A DNA stretch of 64,000 bases from assembly GCA_963662175.1 (NCBI GenBank), contig OY759218.1, forward strand, positions 3,402,001 to 3,466,000, written 5' to 3'. The position numbers and the translations under genes are program-made. Origin of the DNA: Aradus depressus (taxonomy: Eukaryota; Arthropoda; Insecta; Hemiptera; Aradidae). The stretch's first letter is position 1, and each line of letters begins with the position of its first letter. The notes under the pieces were generated by a model. That model worked only from the letters and a program-made list of their open reading frames with translations. It was not told the origin of the DNA and searched no databases. Below, one piece after another: positions 33,101-44,390 of the stretch.

Positions 33101-35982
33101 TCAAAGAGGAGTGGATTGTTTGGTGAAGAGGAATTGGAATAGTGAGGATTTGAAGGAAGCCACGGAAGGAGAGTGACGGATTGGGGGAGGCAGGGAGTTC
33201 CAAAGAGAGGAGGCCTGGACAAGGAATGAATTGTGGAAGGCTGAGGAGCGATGGGAGGGGATGAAGAGGTCTGAAGGACGGGATCTAGTGTGCCTCTGGT
33301 GAACCGAGGACTGGAATTGAAACATTTGGTAGAGGTAGTAGGGTTCTTTGGATTTAAGCATTAGGAAGAGGAAGGAGCCTAGGAGGTAGCTTCGGCGGTA
33401 GGAGGGTTTGAGCCATTTCAACTCGGAGTACCAGGGCGAAATATGAGCGTCTCTAGGGACATCGAAAACAAATCTGACATGAGCGTTCAGGATTCGCTGG
33501 AGTTTGATATCGAGTCCCTTACTCAGATCATTATAAACCAGGCACCCGTAGTCGAAATGGGGGAAAACAAAGGATGATACGAGGAGTTTCCGGGAGTTTT
33601 GAGAAAGAGAGTGACGGGAACGTTTAAATTGTGCAAGAGATTGGAACGATTTACGGGAAATATAGGATACGTGGTCTTTATAGGAAAGGGATTGGTCGAG
33701 GATGATACCCAGGTTTTTTACTCTGCTTGAGTAGTTAATGTTGGTGTTGTCCAGAGTCAAGAGAGGGGGGTCAATTAAGTTATTGAGAATTTTTTTGTTA
33801 CCTAATATTATCGCTTGAGTCTTGTGAGGATTAAGGAGGAGTTTGTTCTGTTTGGCCCAGGAGGATATGGAATTGATGTCATCAGATATTTGCGAGTATG
33901 CGGTAGGAAAACTGGAGGGGTGAAAGGATAAATAAATCTGCAGATCATCCGCGTAGAGGTGGTATTTACAAAATTGTATGTATGGAGGAAGATCCAAGAG
34001 GAAAAGGGAGAATAGGAGCGGGGAAAGAGAGGATCCTTGGGGAACTCCTGAGTGGAGAGGAAGCGAGGATGAGGCGGGAGAGTTGGGGAACTTGACGGAC
34101 TGGGAACGATCTGCAAGGTAGGACTGGAGCCAGAGGAGGACATTATTGGAGAGAAGGAGACTGGCCAGCTTGGAGAGGAGGATGGAGTGGTCCACGGAGT
34201 CAAAGGCTTTGGAAAAATCGAACAGTACTAGCAGAGTAAGTTGTCTAGCGTCAATGGCCTGTCGGAAGTCTTCTGTTAGTTTCAGTAAAGCAGATTGAGT
34301 CCCATAACCGGGTCGGAAACCAGATTGGAAAGGGTCGAGGAGTTTGTTGGTAAGAAGGAAATCTGAGATTTGGAATGAACTATACGCTCTAAAGGTTTGG
34401 ATGTGGAACACAGAAGGGAGATAGGGCGAAAGTCTTTAGGAGCTTCAGGATTAGGGACTTTGTTGAGAGGAAGTACAAATGCTTCTTTCCAGGCGGAAGG
34501 GAAGACGGAGTTTTGAAGGGAGAAATTATAAATATGTAAGAGGACTGGGAGTATGACTGGTAAGCTAGTTTTAAGGAAGAGGAGCGGGATGTCGTCAGGG
34601 CCGAGGGCATTAGAGCTACTATTAAGGATGATCTTTAGAAGGGTGTCAGGGTAAATATATGAAAAGAAAAAATTATTTGAATCGAAGGGCTCAGCTGGAG
34701 ACGCTAGTGGAAGAATAGGACGGGAGACAAAAAAGGAATTAAGTGTGTCGGGAGAGAAGATTGAAGGAGAAGGAGGGTTTTTGGGGGAACCTAACGAGAG
34801 CTTCCGAAGAGCTGTCCATCTTGACTTGGCGTTAGGTGCCTCCGCTATCAGATTCAGAAGGAACTTTGACTTAGCCGCCCTGATCAGCGACTGGGCACGA
34901 TTCCTTAGGACTTTGAAGGAAGAGTAGTCGACGTCCAACTTGGATCGGTAGAACCTCCTTCGGACAGAGTCCCGTTCCTTCATGATTTCCCTGATCTCTG
35001 GGGTTATCCATGGGGCCGGGGGTCGTCTGAGCTGCCTCATCTTCAGAGGAGCGTGCTTGTCGAGCAGCTTCAGGAGGATCTGGTTGAAAGTATTCACCTT
35101 CTCGTCGATTGAGGCCAGATCAAAGATAGCTTGCCAGTCCGCTGCGTCAAGGTCCTCTTGGAGCGTCTCGAAGGTTAAGGACTTCAGGTTTCGGAGGAGT
35201 AAAGATCTAGGAGTAAGGTGAGGAGATGGTATGTCGTAGGAGATTTGGATAAGGTCGTGAGCAGAAAGGAAGGGAACTGGCTGTTGGGCGGAGGAACTAA
35301 TCTTCTGTTGGGAGTCAGCCAGGTGGAGATCCAACCAGGAGTGAGAAGTAGGGGTATGATGAGTCGGGGCGTAGGGAACTATGAAAAGGTTTAAAGAATA
35401 GCAGAGGTCCAGGAGATACTTGGAGTTGGGAGCTGCTGGAGACAGGAGGTCGGAGTTGAAGTCACCGGAGATCAGGATGCAACTATAGAGGGGAATCAGA
35501 CGGAGGAGAGCTGACTCAAAGGTGGGGTCAAAAGGGACTTTAGGAGGTCGGTAAACTACTCCATAAAGGAGTTTGGTGGAATCGATATGTATTTCAAGGA
35601 AGAGGAATTCAACTTGGGAAGAAGAAGAAGAAGGCGGGAATGATGAGGAGTCAAGACGACGGCACTTGAGGCTGTGATGGACAAAAATAGCCGGTCTGTC
35701 TAGCCGGTCGTTTCTGAAGAGATGGTGGTCAGGAAGAGAGACGGAGGAGGAGGGGATCCAGGGTTTGAGCCAGCTCTCAGAAATGCCGATGATATGGAAG
35801 CTATTTGAGTGGAGGAAATCGGAGAACTCATCGTGATGGGCTGGCAGGGACTGGGCATTAACATGGCAACATTGAAGGGTATTATATGTCATGAGAGGTG
35901 ATGAGAAAGGACACAGACAAAGTAGAGGGAGGGGTGAGGAAGGGAGGTAAAGGAGAGAAATTAGGAGACAACAACACATCAA
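33101..35982 (-). pseudogene. LINE ORF2: endonuclease and reverse transcriptase, one frameshift
   Basis: The first frame (34282-35982) holds an AP-type endonuclease (CCHVNAQSL, GISESWLKPW, VVYRPPK, SGDFNSDLL, SHSWLDLHL, SAHDLIQISY) and the RT start (GPDDIP, NKVPNPEAPKDFRPISLL). The second (33101-34411) continues with GFRPGYGTQSAL, LVLFDFSKAFDSVDHSIL, GVPQGSSLSPLLF and the catalytic YADDLQIY, then the thumb and a C-terminal SLWNSLPPPIR segment. One frameshift near 34375-34385 separates them. All catalytic boxes look intact, so this copy decayed recently. No RNase H domain is present. Confidence 0.92.
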
Positions 35983-36281
35983 GTAAAATTACATAATTAT
36001 TTATGAATAGACCAAGGCTAGGCATCGACTTCCTCTTACATATGTGTAAAGTAAAGAAGGAAAAAGAAGAATAACAAAAAACAAAATTCAAAAAGGGCTT
36101 ATAATAGAAAACTAAGAAACAATAACCGATGGAATGAATGTACGCTGAGAGGCTAGGATAGACTGAGATATTATGAAGTGGAGGGGGGAGGGCGCGGCGG
36201 AGGAACGAGAGAGTGGGAGAGAGGGGAGGAGCCAGGTGGAGGGGGTTAGTTTGAAACGGGGAGCGAACGGAACCACAATAA

Positions 36282-36860
36282 CTAAATAAATTGATTCAAA
36301 TCGGGAGGCTTAGAAATAATAACAACGGGCAGTGCTACATCCTTACGGACGAGGACCTTGCCTCCGTTCACCCAGACGAACTTCACCTTACCCTCCCTCT
36401 TCAACCGTCTAGCCTCGGCGTACATTTTTTTATTATGGAGAGTCAACGACTCATTTATGTATATACTATGATTGTCATTGTCCGTCCAGCCGAGGTGCGG
36501 CGTCCCAAAGTCTCGCTTCACTTTCTTCAGGCGTATCATCTCATTCCGGACGGACTGGCGCACAAACCGCACTATGATGGCCGGTGGTTGCGGTGGGTCT
36601 TCAGTGGTCGGTCGGGTTCTTTGTCTGAATGCGTAGTCCAAGTCTTCTGGGGCCAGCCTGAGCCCTAGTCCGAGTCCGACGTTGGAGACCAAGCTCTCAG
36701 GTGATTCTCCTGGCCTTACCGGGATCCCCCTGATCTCCAGGATGTTCCTTCGGTCAATCTTGGTCAACCTTATTAAGCCTGGCCTCGAGGTCTACCACTC
36801 TGGTGCTGAGCTCTAGGTTGGACCGCTCCAGAGTCCCACACCTCGCGTCTAGAGCGGCAA
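36282..36860 (-). pseudogene. LINE ORF1: coiled coil plus Baculo_FP-like domain
   Basis: The 161-codon frame starting at NILEIRGIP resembles the FP25K-like (Baculo_FP) RNA-binding domain found in ORF1 of many CR1/L2-type LINEs. Landmarks are a central PPAIIVRFVRQSVRNEMIR, IYINESLTLHNKKMYAEARR and the closing FVWVNGGKVLVRKD. Upstream, in another frame, a heptad-like stretch (TLERSNLELSTRVVDLEARL) gives the expected coiled coil, so there is a one-base frameshift near 36765. The N-terminus is cut by the 5' truncation. Confidence 0.82.
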
Positions 36861-36978
36861 ACTGTGATATCGTTATAAATATAGCGATATCGTTATAACT
36901 ACAGTAATATCGTTATAAATACAGCGATATCGTTATAACTACAGTAATATCGTTATAAATATAGCGATATCGTTATAA
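36861..36978. repeat. palindromic ~20-bp satellite, right block
   Basis: Same units as 32071-32401 (GATATCGTTATAAATATAGC and GATATCGTTATAACTACAGT). Together with the left block it formed the centre of the foldback before the LINE entered. Confidence 0.93.
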
Positions 36979-37436
36979 GGATATTTTTATGACTGGAAGG
37001 AGAGTGTAGTGATGTTTGAGCGAGAATATTGAATTGATTTGACTGAGTTGAATTTGGTTCAAAGAAACAGGATTTTAGGGGTGTGCGAAGACACTGCTCA
37101 AATACGAAACTTAGATATAGAACTGCTCTCACAAACGAGATGATATAAGCATATAGTCAAATGAAAACTGAAATATATATATACTTTTGGATACAAAGCA
37201 TGGATAAAGAGGGGCATGCCCCCTTCCTGCAAATCAAAAATACAGGCATATTTCTATGGTTAACACGATTGTACTCTCCTACTTTTCCTCAAATCAGTGT
37301 TTTCAACATTTAGAACTGCGGGTGATCACACTGGTTTGCGGGCGTCTATAACCTCTCCAAACCTTCACTCATACGACCTGCATGCGTTTATAGCCTCTCC
37401 AAGCCTTCAACCTCACAGCATTCGATTTGATTCTTT

Positions 37437-38281
37437 CTAATAATCTTTTCGTTTGTGATATACTGTGTACCTATTCCCAATGAAGTTAATGCCCATTATT
37501 GATGTATCCTTCAAAATATAGTCTGAGTTATTACTCAGGAAGCACTGGAATTGAACAAAAACCGCTTTCAGACTGTTGTAACTGTCGTTGTCCCATTTTC
37601 CTTGAAAAAATCTATCTTTTAAATAGATAAATCTATATGATGGAAAAGTGGGGGTGTTTTCATGTCGAACAGATTTTCTTATTCCATCTATACCCCCGAT
37701 GGTTTCGGTAATGAGAATGATATCTGAACCCCTATTTGAACTATCCAAATCTAACGTAGATACGTTGATGACAGAACTTTATACCCGACCAAACGTAAAA
37801 ACGTCATATTTTCCTTAGACAGAGGTATTAAGTCTTTTACGGGCTTAAGAAAGTTGAACTTTTTTGTTGGTTTTTTATCACCATATACGACTCTTCGGTG
37901 TTCTGTTGAATGAATTCGTTCACTTCCGTCTTCACCCGACTCATGCTGTGAAGAGTCCGTTTGTTCTTGTGATGAACTGGAGTTTTCACCCACATCGTCC
38001 TTTGAAGAGTCTGTGTGTAGTTGTGTGGAATTCTCTCCGTTGGAGGCAAGTGGGGGTGTATCCTGGGAGTGTGTTCCACCATTAGTTCTAATTCGTTTAA
38101 TATGTCTTTTACCACATGTATCCAATTGAAAAATGGTTGCTCGCCTCTTTAAAATTGAAGAAATCGTGGATTGAGGAATCTTGAAATGTTTCGATATTTC
38201 TCCAACCTTTTCTCCTTCATCAAAAAGTTTAATTATTTTTATTTTATTTTCTATAGTGAGAGCGTTTCGTTTGACCCCCAT
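37437..38281 (-). CDS. helix-turn-helix protein of the foldback element, in two overlapping frames
   Basis: The first frame (37751-38281, ATG at 38281) begins with a CENP-B/Psq-like helix-turn-helix: ENKIKIIKLFDEGEKVGEIS then HFKIPQSTISSILKRR, followed by a basic stretch and a long Ser/Gln/Asp/Glu-rich linker (residues about 65-135) and a basic KPTKKFNF segment. It ends at a TAG near 37751. A second frame in +1 phase continues directly (37437-37748, DSSNRGSDIILITETIGG onward to HKRKDY). The two together give about 285 residues. The second part is unrecognised; no DDE triad was identified. A frameshift mutation, a programmed shift or a missed splice could join them. The left arm carries only deleted remnants. 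Confidence 0.6.
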
Positions 38282-38332
38282 GGTATCTAACCTGCTGTGA
38301 ATTACTAGATCAATGAAGTCTGCCTAATAATC

Positions 38333-38475
38333 ACCAAACAGACCGTATTTATTGTAACAGGGTTGACAACTTCGGTTCAATAAATACGGAATGATCAGAT
38401 TGTATTTATCTCAACGTTGTTACCACGTTCACAATGAAAACAGATAACTGCTGACCAAACAGAACGTATTTATAG
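38333..38475 (-). promoter_or_regulatory. repeated ATAAATACG motifs upstream of the HTH frame
   Basis: On the minus strand ATAAATACGKTCTGTTTGGT occurs at 38333-38352 and 38454-38473 (19 of 20 identical), with two further AATAAATAC-type cores near 38379-38388 and 38401-38410. They lie 50-190 bases upstream of the HTH start codon. They could be promoter elements (TATAAATA) and/or binding sites of the HTH protein; this is inference. Confidence 0.4.
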
Positions 38476-39795
38476 TTTTTTTTCATACTAATCGCATGAA
38501 ATATAAAATAATATGACTAAATAAAAAAGAAGTATATGAAAGGATGTAAGATATGTATAGGACTTTAAGAAAAAACAGTTGAGTGGAGTAGGTGTTGTAT
38601 GTGAGGAAAAAAAAAAACCCTGTGACAAATAATGAAAAAAGAAATATACTAAAATATTAAATAATCCCGGGTTTTGCGGCTATGAAGATGAATCGGTAAA
38701 ATAACTGTTGTATCATCGGGGGCATCGTAAGTGTTTTGGCTCTCAATACCATATATGCGGGGAAGGAGGGCTGAATTGTGGGGTCCATGAGATGTGGGTG
38801 AGGATGGAACAATAATACTAATATACATATGTGTTCTCAAATACCGGTGGGAACTGTGATGTATATGAGACGAAGGGCTTGGGACTTGAAAAATAAATAC
38901 AATGGGGTATGGGTGTGAGGGCTGCGTTATTTAGTAGACAATTGAGTTAATTGAGGAACGGTTGAGTGTTAGTTGTGATCCTATTGTAGGAAGTATGCAT
39001 AGTCTCTGATTTGTAGAAAAGTACATCGCAGCTAATCTCTGATAATGAAATGTTACAAGGCCTACCCATTCAAAAAATATTAGTATCTCTACTATAAATA
39101 ATCATCCGGCTCAGTGGGTAAAGTTTTCAATGACTTCTTCTTAGGATGGCTATATAAGAGTTCCTATTGTAGTCTATGGACACACCTTATATGATTCTTG
39201 TACGTTGAGGCTGTGTTATAAAATAGTTCTCTAACTGACCTCGTTTGTGATGAAGGGGTCTAGAGTCTTGCCTTCATCAGTATGAAATCTTAGGAAAAAT
39301 ACTTGAATATGAAATTACCCCCGGCTTTTGCAGTTATGAAGATGGGTTGACAGGTACCAATGTGAGTGAGCCAACACAGCAGGGGTCCTAGGTACGAGTT
39401 CTATTGGTGCTCAGATGTGTGGGAGTGGGTTCTGAATATATCCGGAGTAGTGTTGTGTAGAGGGGGTGTCTGTGTGATTTAAGTTCCTGCTAGATTGTAG
39501 GTTATAGTCGTAAAAATAGTGATGGTAAAGTAATATTGGAAATGCGAATCTAAATATCGACGAGAACTGTGGGGATGTTGACCTGGCGGTTTAGGTAGGG
39601 AGAAGCATTTAAATTTGTGTAAAATATGATGTAAATGAAGGCCTGGCGTATACCGGGGTCCTAGGATCAGAGGATCGGAAGTATGAATATCGAATAGGTT
39701 GTAGTGATATGAGTGAAGAGGAGTTGGGTGAATGGTTTTGGGACATGCAAAAGAAAAGGCTAAAAATAAAACTTATATACTGGCTGGATGGTGAT

Positions 39796-40408
39796 GAAGA
39801 AAATCCCTTGGGTGATGCAAGTGTGTAGGTATGTCTGAGTGAAAGGTTTAGAGGGATAGTGAGGTGGGATAGAAGTGGTTTGAATGAGAAAGAAATGTTG
39901 ACGGGGCAGTAGTCTACACTTGTAGGGTACTGACATGATATGATGTTGGGGAAGTAGAAGTGGAGAGTAGAATATTGGGATGGATTGGTCGTTGTCAGAA
40001 TTGTGCGGGGATTTCAGAAGGTTAGGAGAGCAATTACAGTAGAGGATGGTTGGTGGAAGGAGAAAGAAATTGTTTTGGCCGCTAGGTACACAAAAAGCAG
40101 CACGTAACATAACGTAAGTTAAATATACTGCATGTTAGCCTAAGAATGTATCCATGAGACCCCTGGAAAGATACATCTAGATCTAAAGATTACTCCGCGT
40201 GTATGGGCGGGTATGTATGAGTAAAAGGTTTTAGAAGTAGAGAGCAGAAAATTGGTTAGGACAAGTTGAGAAAAAAATTAGACAATTGATGTGGGAAAGT
40301 AGAAGTGAATCATAAAAATTAGGAGAAAGACCTGAGGATTAGGTGTGGGTTGCAAAGACTCTGCCGGATTGGAAGAAGTACAATTGGTCTGAGGAAGTAG
40401 AACTATAA
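39796..40408. repeat. outer diverged units next to the foldback right arm
   Basis: TGTCTGAGTGAAAGGTTTAG and GTGAGGTGGGATA at about 39833-39875, and GTATGAGTAAAAGGTTTTAG at about 40215, recur at 43590-43635. They appear to belong to one degenerate repeat field that was split by the Jockey LINE insertion at 40409-43400. Confidence 0.5.
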
Positions 40409-41059
40409 TTTTTTTTTTTTTAATTTATTCTACAATTTGTACAAACAATAACAATAAGCAGAAGTGATGACTAAGATGGCATTATAAAATAATAAGTAAT
40501 ACAAAATATTTAAAACATAATAAGAAGGAAAAAAAGAAATGAATAATACAAAATAGTAGCAAACATACACAAAAATAATAAACAGAATAAATAATAAAAT
40601 GAAAGAGATAAAATGAAAAAAATAAAAATAAAATAAACTAAAAATAACTAAATAAAATAATTAAAAAATATAAGAAACTCGACGAGGACAGCACCAGTAG
40701 GACTCCCGCACACTGCCGTATACCACTCTCCAACTAGTGGAGAGGGGAGGAGGCGGCGGGAGAGCAGCGCTGACCCTCCCACCACACTGCCCAACCATCC
40801 ACTGTCCAGCAGTGGAGGAAGACTAGGAGGCGGGGCGTCGAAAGGATAGAGAGGCGTGAGGGGAGAATCCGGTCATCACCAGCACTCCCTTAAAAATGGC
40901 GTGTGAAGAAGAATAACTAATAAAATAATAATAATAATAATAATAAATAACAAAAATTAAAAGGATAAATTAATAAACGCACAAAAAAAAAAAAAATAAA
41001 AAAAAATAAAATTAAAAAAAAAAGATATATATATATATATATATATATAATACAAATTA

Positions 41060-43400
41060 AAGAAGATCGCGAGGCCAACGCCGCCTCAGCCTTCTTGGAG
41101 TATTATGCGGATGAGATTGTGATGATAAGGATTTGGCAAGAGTACTGTTGTCATACCTTTCGGTGGATACCGTCGTCACTGGCTGCTGGTCGAGTACTGT
41201 GGGCGAGCGCTTTCGATGTAAAGACATCATCTTCAAGCCACTGTTAATGTTGTACATGAGCCACATTAACAGTGGCTTGAAGATGATGTCTTTACATCGA
41301 AAGCGCTCGCCCACAGTACTCGACCAGCAGCCAGTGACGACGGTATCCACCGAAAGGTATGACAACAGTAACATATTTACTGGCGGAACTAACCCCTTAG
41401 ATTATATACCATTTGGCAAGAGGATTATGGTGGAAGGAGAGGTTGGTGTGGAACTTGGAAAAACGGGATTTGATGAGATGAGGTCCTGGACAAAAGGAAC
41501 TTTGAGGTCGTTATGGAGTGTAAGGTTGGAAACAAAAAAGGGAGCATCTACAATGGACTTTGGATTGGAAGGATTGGATCCGGTTGATGTTTGTTGGCTT
41601 GGCTGAGCCCCATAGCTCAAGTCCATACGTCCATATCGGTCGTATAATTGTCTTGTATATAGTAAGTTTGTTCTCTGTAGACAGTTTGGATTTTCTGTTA
41701 AGAAGTCTGTATAGTTGTCCAAATCGTCTGTTCAGTTCTTGGCCTTTCAGTCGAGTATGGGGGTTCCAAGTTAGTCGGCTGTCCAGGTAGAACCCAAGAT
41801 AGCGTACTTGGTTCGAAATGGGAATTGGTACATTGTTGAACAGGACTGGAGGACATAATTGCCGTCTGAGGGTGAAGGTGATGTGGACACATTTCTCCTC
41901 ATTGACTTTTACTCTCCACAACCTACACCAGCTTTCCATATCGTGGAGATGCTTTTGCAGATTTTGGGAGGCAATGATAGGATCAGGATTGGTGGAGAGG
42001 ATAGCGGTATCATCCGCGAAGGTAGCTAGAAGAGTATTAGGGTTGGTGGGAATATCAGCAGTGTACACAGTGTAAAGGACTGGTCCCAGGACACTTCCTT
42101 GGGGAACACCAGCCTCTACAGGTTTATAGTCAGAATGTTCGCAACCCTGACGCACCCTGAAGAAGCGGTCAGAGAGGTAGGATCTGAGGACAAGGTAATA
42201 TGTGTGGGGAAGCAGGTGCTTCAGCTTGAAGAGTAGGCCAGGGTGCCAAACCCGGTCGAAGGCTTGCGCCACGTCCAGAAAAGCACCTGTACAATAACTT
42301 TTGTTTTCCAAAGCTGAAGAAGTGCGATCCACAAGGCGAAGACCCTGCTGGACAGTAGAGTGACTAGATCTGAAGCCGAACTGGTGGTCTGGGATTATGT
42401 TTTGCGATTCTAGGATGGGGTATATCCTTTTGAGGATTATTCTCTCCAGGATTTCGGACAGGATGGGAAGGAGGCTGATTGGTCGATAGGATGCTGGGGA
42501 ATTGGGTGGTTTGCCGGGTTTCAGGATTAGGATAATGTCAGAGAACTTCCAGACAGTAGGGAAATAGGTGATTCTAAAGACGCTATTGTAAATATATGTT
42601 AGGAAAAGGATGGCTTTTTTAGGAAGGTGGTTGAGGATGTTTCCTGTAATGAGGTCATAACCGGGGGACTTTTTGGAGGAAAGTGACTTTATGAAATGGA
42701 TGACTTCTGAAGGATGGACTGGTTTCAGAGGTGGCGAAAGTTGTAGGGGAGAGTCTAGGAACTCTTGAACTTCTGAAGAAAGGGACAGAGGATCAGGATG
42801 TGGGGTGAATGTTTTTTGGAGATGGGATGCAAAAATATCGGATTTGTCCCTATCCGATGCAGCCCAAGAGCCATCATCTCGGCGTATTGGAGGGGAAGGG
42901 GTGTGATACTTCAGGATTTTTTTTGTAGTGGACCAGAGAGATTTATCATGAGTTGACAAGGAAGCTAGGTAGGAGTTGTAATTTTCGGAACGGTAGGATG
43001 ACAACTTTTCTTTGAGGAGTCGAGTGAGGCGGGTATAGTTTGAGCGGTCAGAAGGATAACGCGTCCTTTGCCAGGTGGCACGGGCACGGCGTTTGGAGGA
43101 GATAAGGTCGAGGATGTCGGTGGGGAGGGGGTGATTTCTGGGAGGAGCTCTGCGAGGTAACTGAATGGAAGCTTTCCATACGCTTTCCTGGATAGAAGTG
43201 ATGAGGTGTTGGACTGCATCATCTAGGTCTTCCAGGATTTTTAGGTCTATGGAATTTTCTAAGGTTGTTCGAAAAAGGTGCCAGTCGATTGGGCCTTGGA
43301 TTAGGGAGGGGTAAAGAGGTTTTGGGATGGGTTGCAGACTGAGAGTAAGAAGAACAGGACTGTGGTGGGTATGTGCATTGTAGCTGATTTGAGGTGGGTA
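41060..43400 (-). pseudogene. Jockey-type reverse transcriptase
   Basis: The main frame (41511-43004) has the RT order: [83 protein letters not shown] and the catalytic FADDTAIL, then [19 protein letters not shown] and [14 protein letters not shown]. Upstream sequence to 43400 encodes the basic linker in other frames (QRTRYPSDRSNYTRL). The C-terminus (RRLRRRWPRDLL) is separated by a frameshift near 41520 and by the hairpin insertion. All RT boxes are intact. Confidence 0.92.
41143..41410. mobile_element. 268-bp hairpin insertion with perfect 12-bp target duplication
   Basis: Left arm 41143-41250 and right arm 41263-41370 are perfect reverse complements over 108 bases, with a 12-base loop (TGTACATGAGCC). 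A 40-base tail (41371-41410) follows. ATTTGGCAAGAG stands on both sides (41131-41142 and 41411-41422). Each arm contains GATGT-CTTT-ACATC followed by GAAAGCGCTC, similar to stem II plus GAAA of a degenerate Penelope-type hammerhead. Inverted terminal repeats plus a ~40-base extension fit a Penelope-like insertion, by inference. Confidence 0.85.
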
Positions 43401-44390
43401 AATATGACTGATTCAGAGGGAGAGGCTAATGGACGTAGAATGTAGGTTTATGTATGAGTAGACCGGGTTATGATGAAAATGTCAGACGATCTAGAGAGGT
43501 TGTAGTTGTTGAACAGGGACGAAGCATGATGGTGCTAAGACTAAGAGTAGTGGACTATGATGAAATCTAAAGAAAATTGTTTGGATGTGTGTCTGAGTGA
43601 AAGGTTTAAAGGGAGAATGAGGTGGGATAATTGGGAAGTATAAGTGAGAAAATTGAGATGGATTGGCTACGCCGCTATACTGAAGATAGAGAGTAGAGAT
43701 TCGGAGGGAGAGCGGGGGTATTGAGATGGGGAAGCACATTGGATGTGTTAATTGTCGTGGGGATGTAAGATTAAATCATGAAATAAAAATTGGTGAAGTA
43801 TGCCTGCAACAACAGGTCTCGACATGTTTGAATGTGTAAACAACGACTTAATTCCTATAGATACGAAGGTCGTTTCCAAACCATAGTGGATATAAAAAAA
43901 TAAAATAATAAAAAACAAGAATTCACAAATAACACCAAAGGACAGCGTGCTCGGAATTGGAGATAAATATTTTTTCGTACATATTACTCCAATCGGACAA
44001 CATACTCAATATGACGAGCTTTGAATTATATTTTAAAATTCAATACTATTCAAGGCACCGAAGGACGGCACGCTCAAAAGTGTAGGTAGGCGATTTTTCC
44101 ATCATAATACTGAATACAATGATGATGATGATGATGATGATGATGATAGGACATTATAAGGTAGGCTACACGAATGCAGGGTTCGACATGCCAGATCACG
44201 CAAGTGCCTGTTCAAGGTCAAGGATGTCAGTCGGAGAAATCGTGAAATTATTAATAATCGATAGTTGTCACAATCGATATCTTGTAGGATCGATACTACC
44301 CCAGAAAACATAAGAATTGTTAGTTGATATCTGAAAATGTATGACTTGAGATTTATATACCTAGATTTTAGCTCTCCTGAACAACTATGT
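43401..44390. other. degenerate repeat field and noncoding DNA
   Basis: To about 43740 it matches the field at 39796-40408 (GTGTCTGAGTGAAAGGTTTA, GAGATGGATTGG). After that there is no recognised feature except a (GAT)n run at 44118-44147. Confidence 0.4.

Larger units (their letters stand above)
32402..36860 (-). mobile_element. CR1-like LINE, nearly full length (copy B), in the foldback loop
   Basis: Minus strand. The 3' end is a run of TTTTCATTTCATTTTCATT-type microsatellite ending at 32402, preceded by a 3' untranslated region with GTATTTATTCTTAGGGGACC. ORF2 is 33101-35982 and ORF1 36282-36860. It is inserted in the satellite: ACTATGAT (32394-32401) and ACTGTGAT (36861-36868) may be its target duplication, though the satellite itself repeats this text. 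The 5' end is truncated inside ORF1. Microsatellite 3' tails without poly(A) are typical of CR1/L2-type LINEs. Confidence 0.88.
36979..39795 (-). mobile_element. foldback element, right arm
   Basis: Inverted partner of 30041-32070, from CTGGAAGGAGAGTGTAGTG at the inner end to TGATGAAGAAAATCCC at the outer end. It is the longer arm because it keeps the HTH reading frame (37437-38281). Arm identity is very high away from the two deletions, so the inverted structure is recent or kept similar by conversion. The outer ~700-bp unit structure matches the left arm. Confidence 0.9.
40409..43400 (-). mobile_element. Jockey-type LINE, 5'-truncated
   Basis: Minus strand. The A-tail shows as a T run at 40409-40421. 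The 3' untranslated part runs to about 41060, and coding sequence from about 41060 to 43400, where the end of an endonuclease (THHSPVLLTLSLQP) is cut. A 268-bp hairpin insertion sits at 41143-41410. The sequence beyond 43400 resembles that beyond 40409, so the element entered an older repeat. Confidence 0.88.

Noticed and set aside
41057..41606. Two open frames of nearly identical protein on opposite strands
   Set aside because: Caused by the perfect palindrome at 41143-41370.
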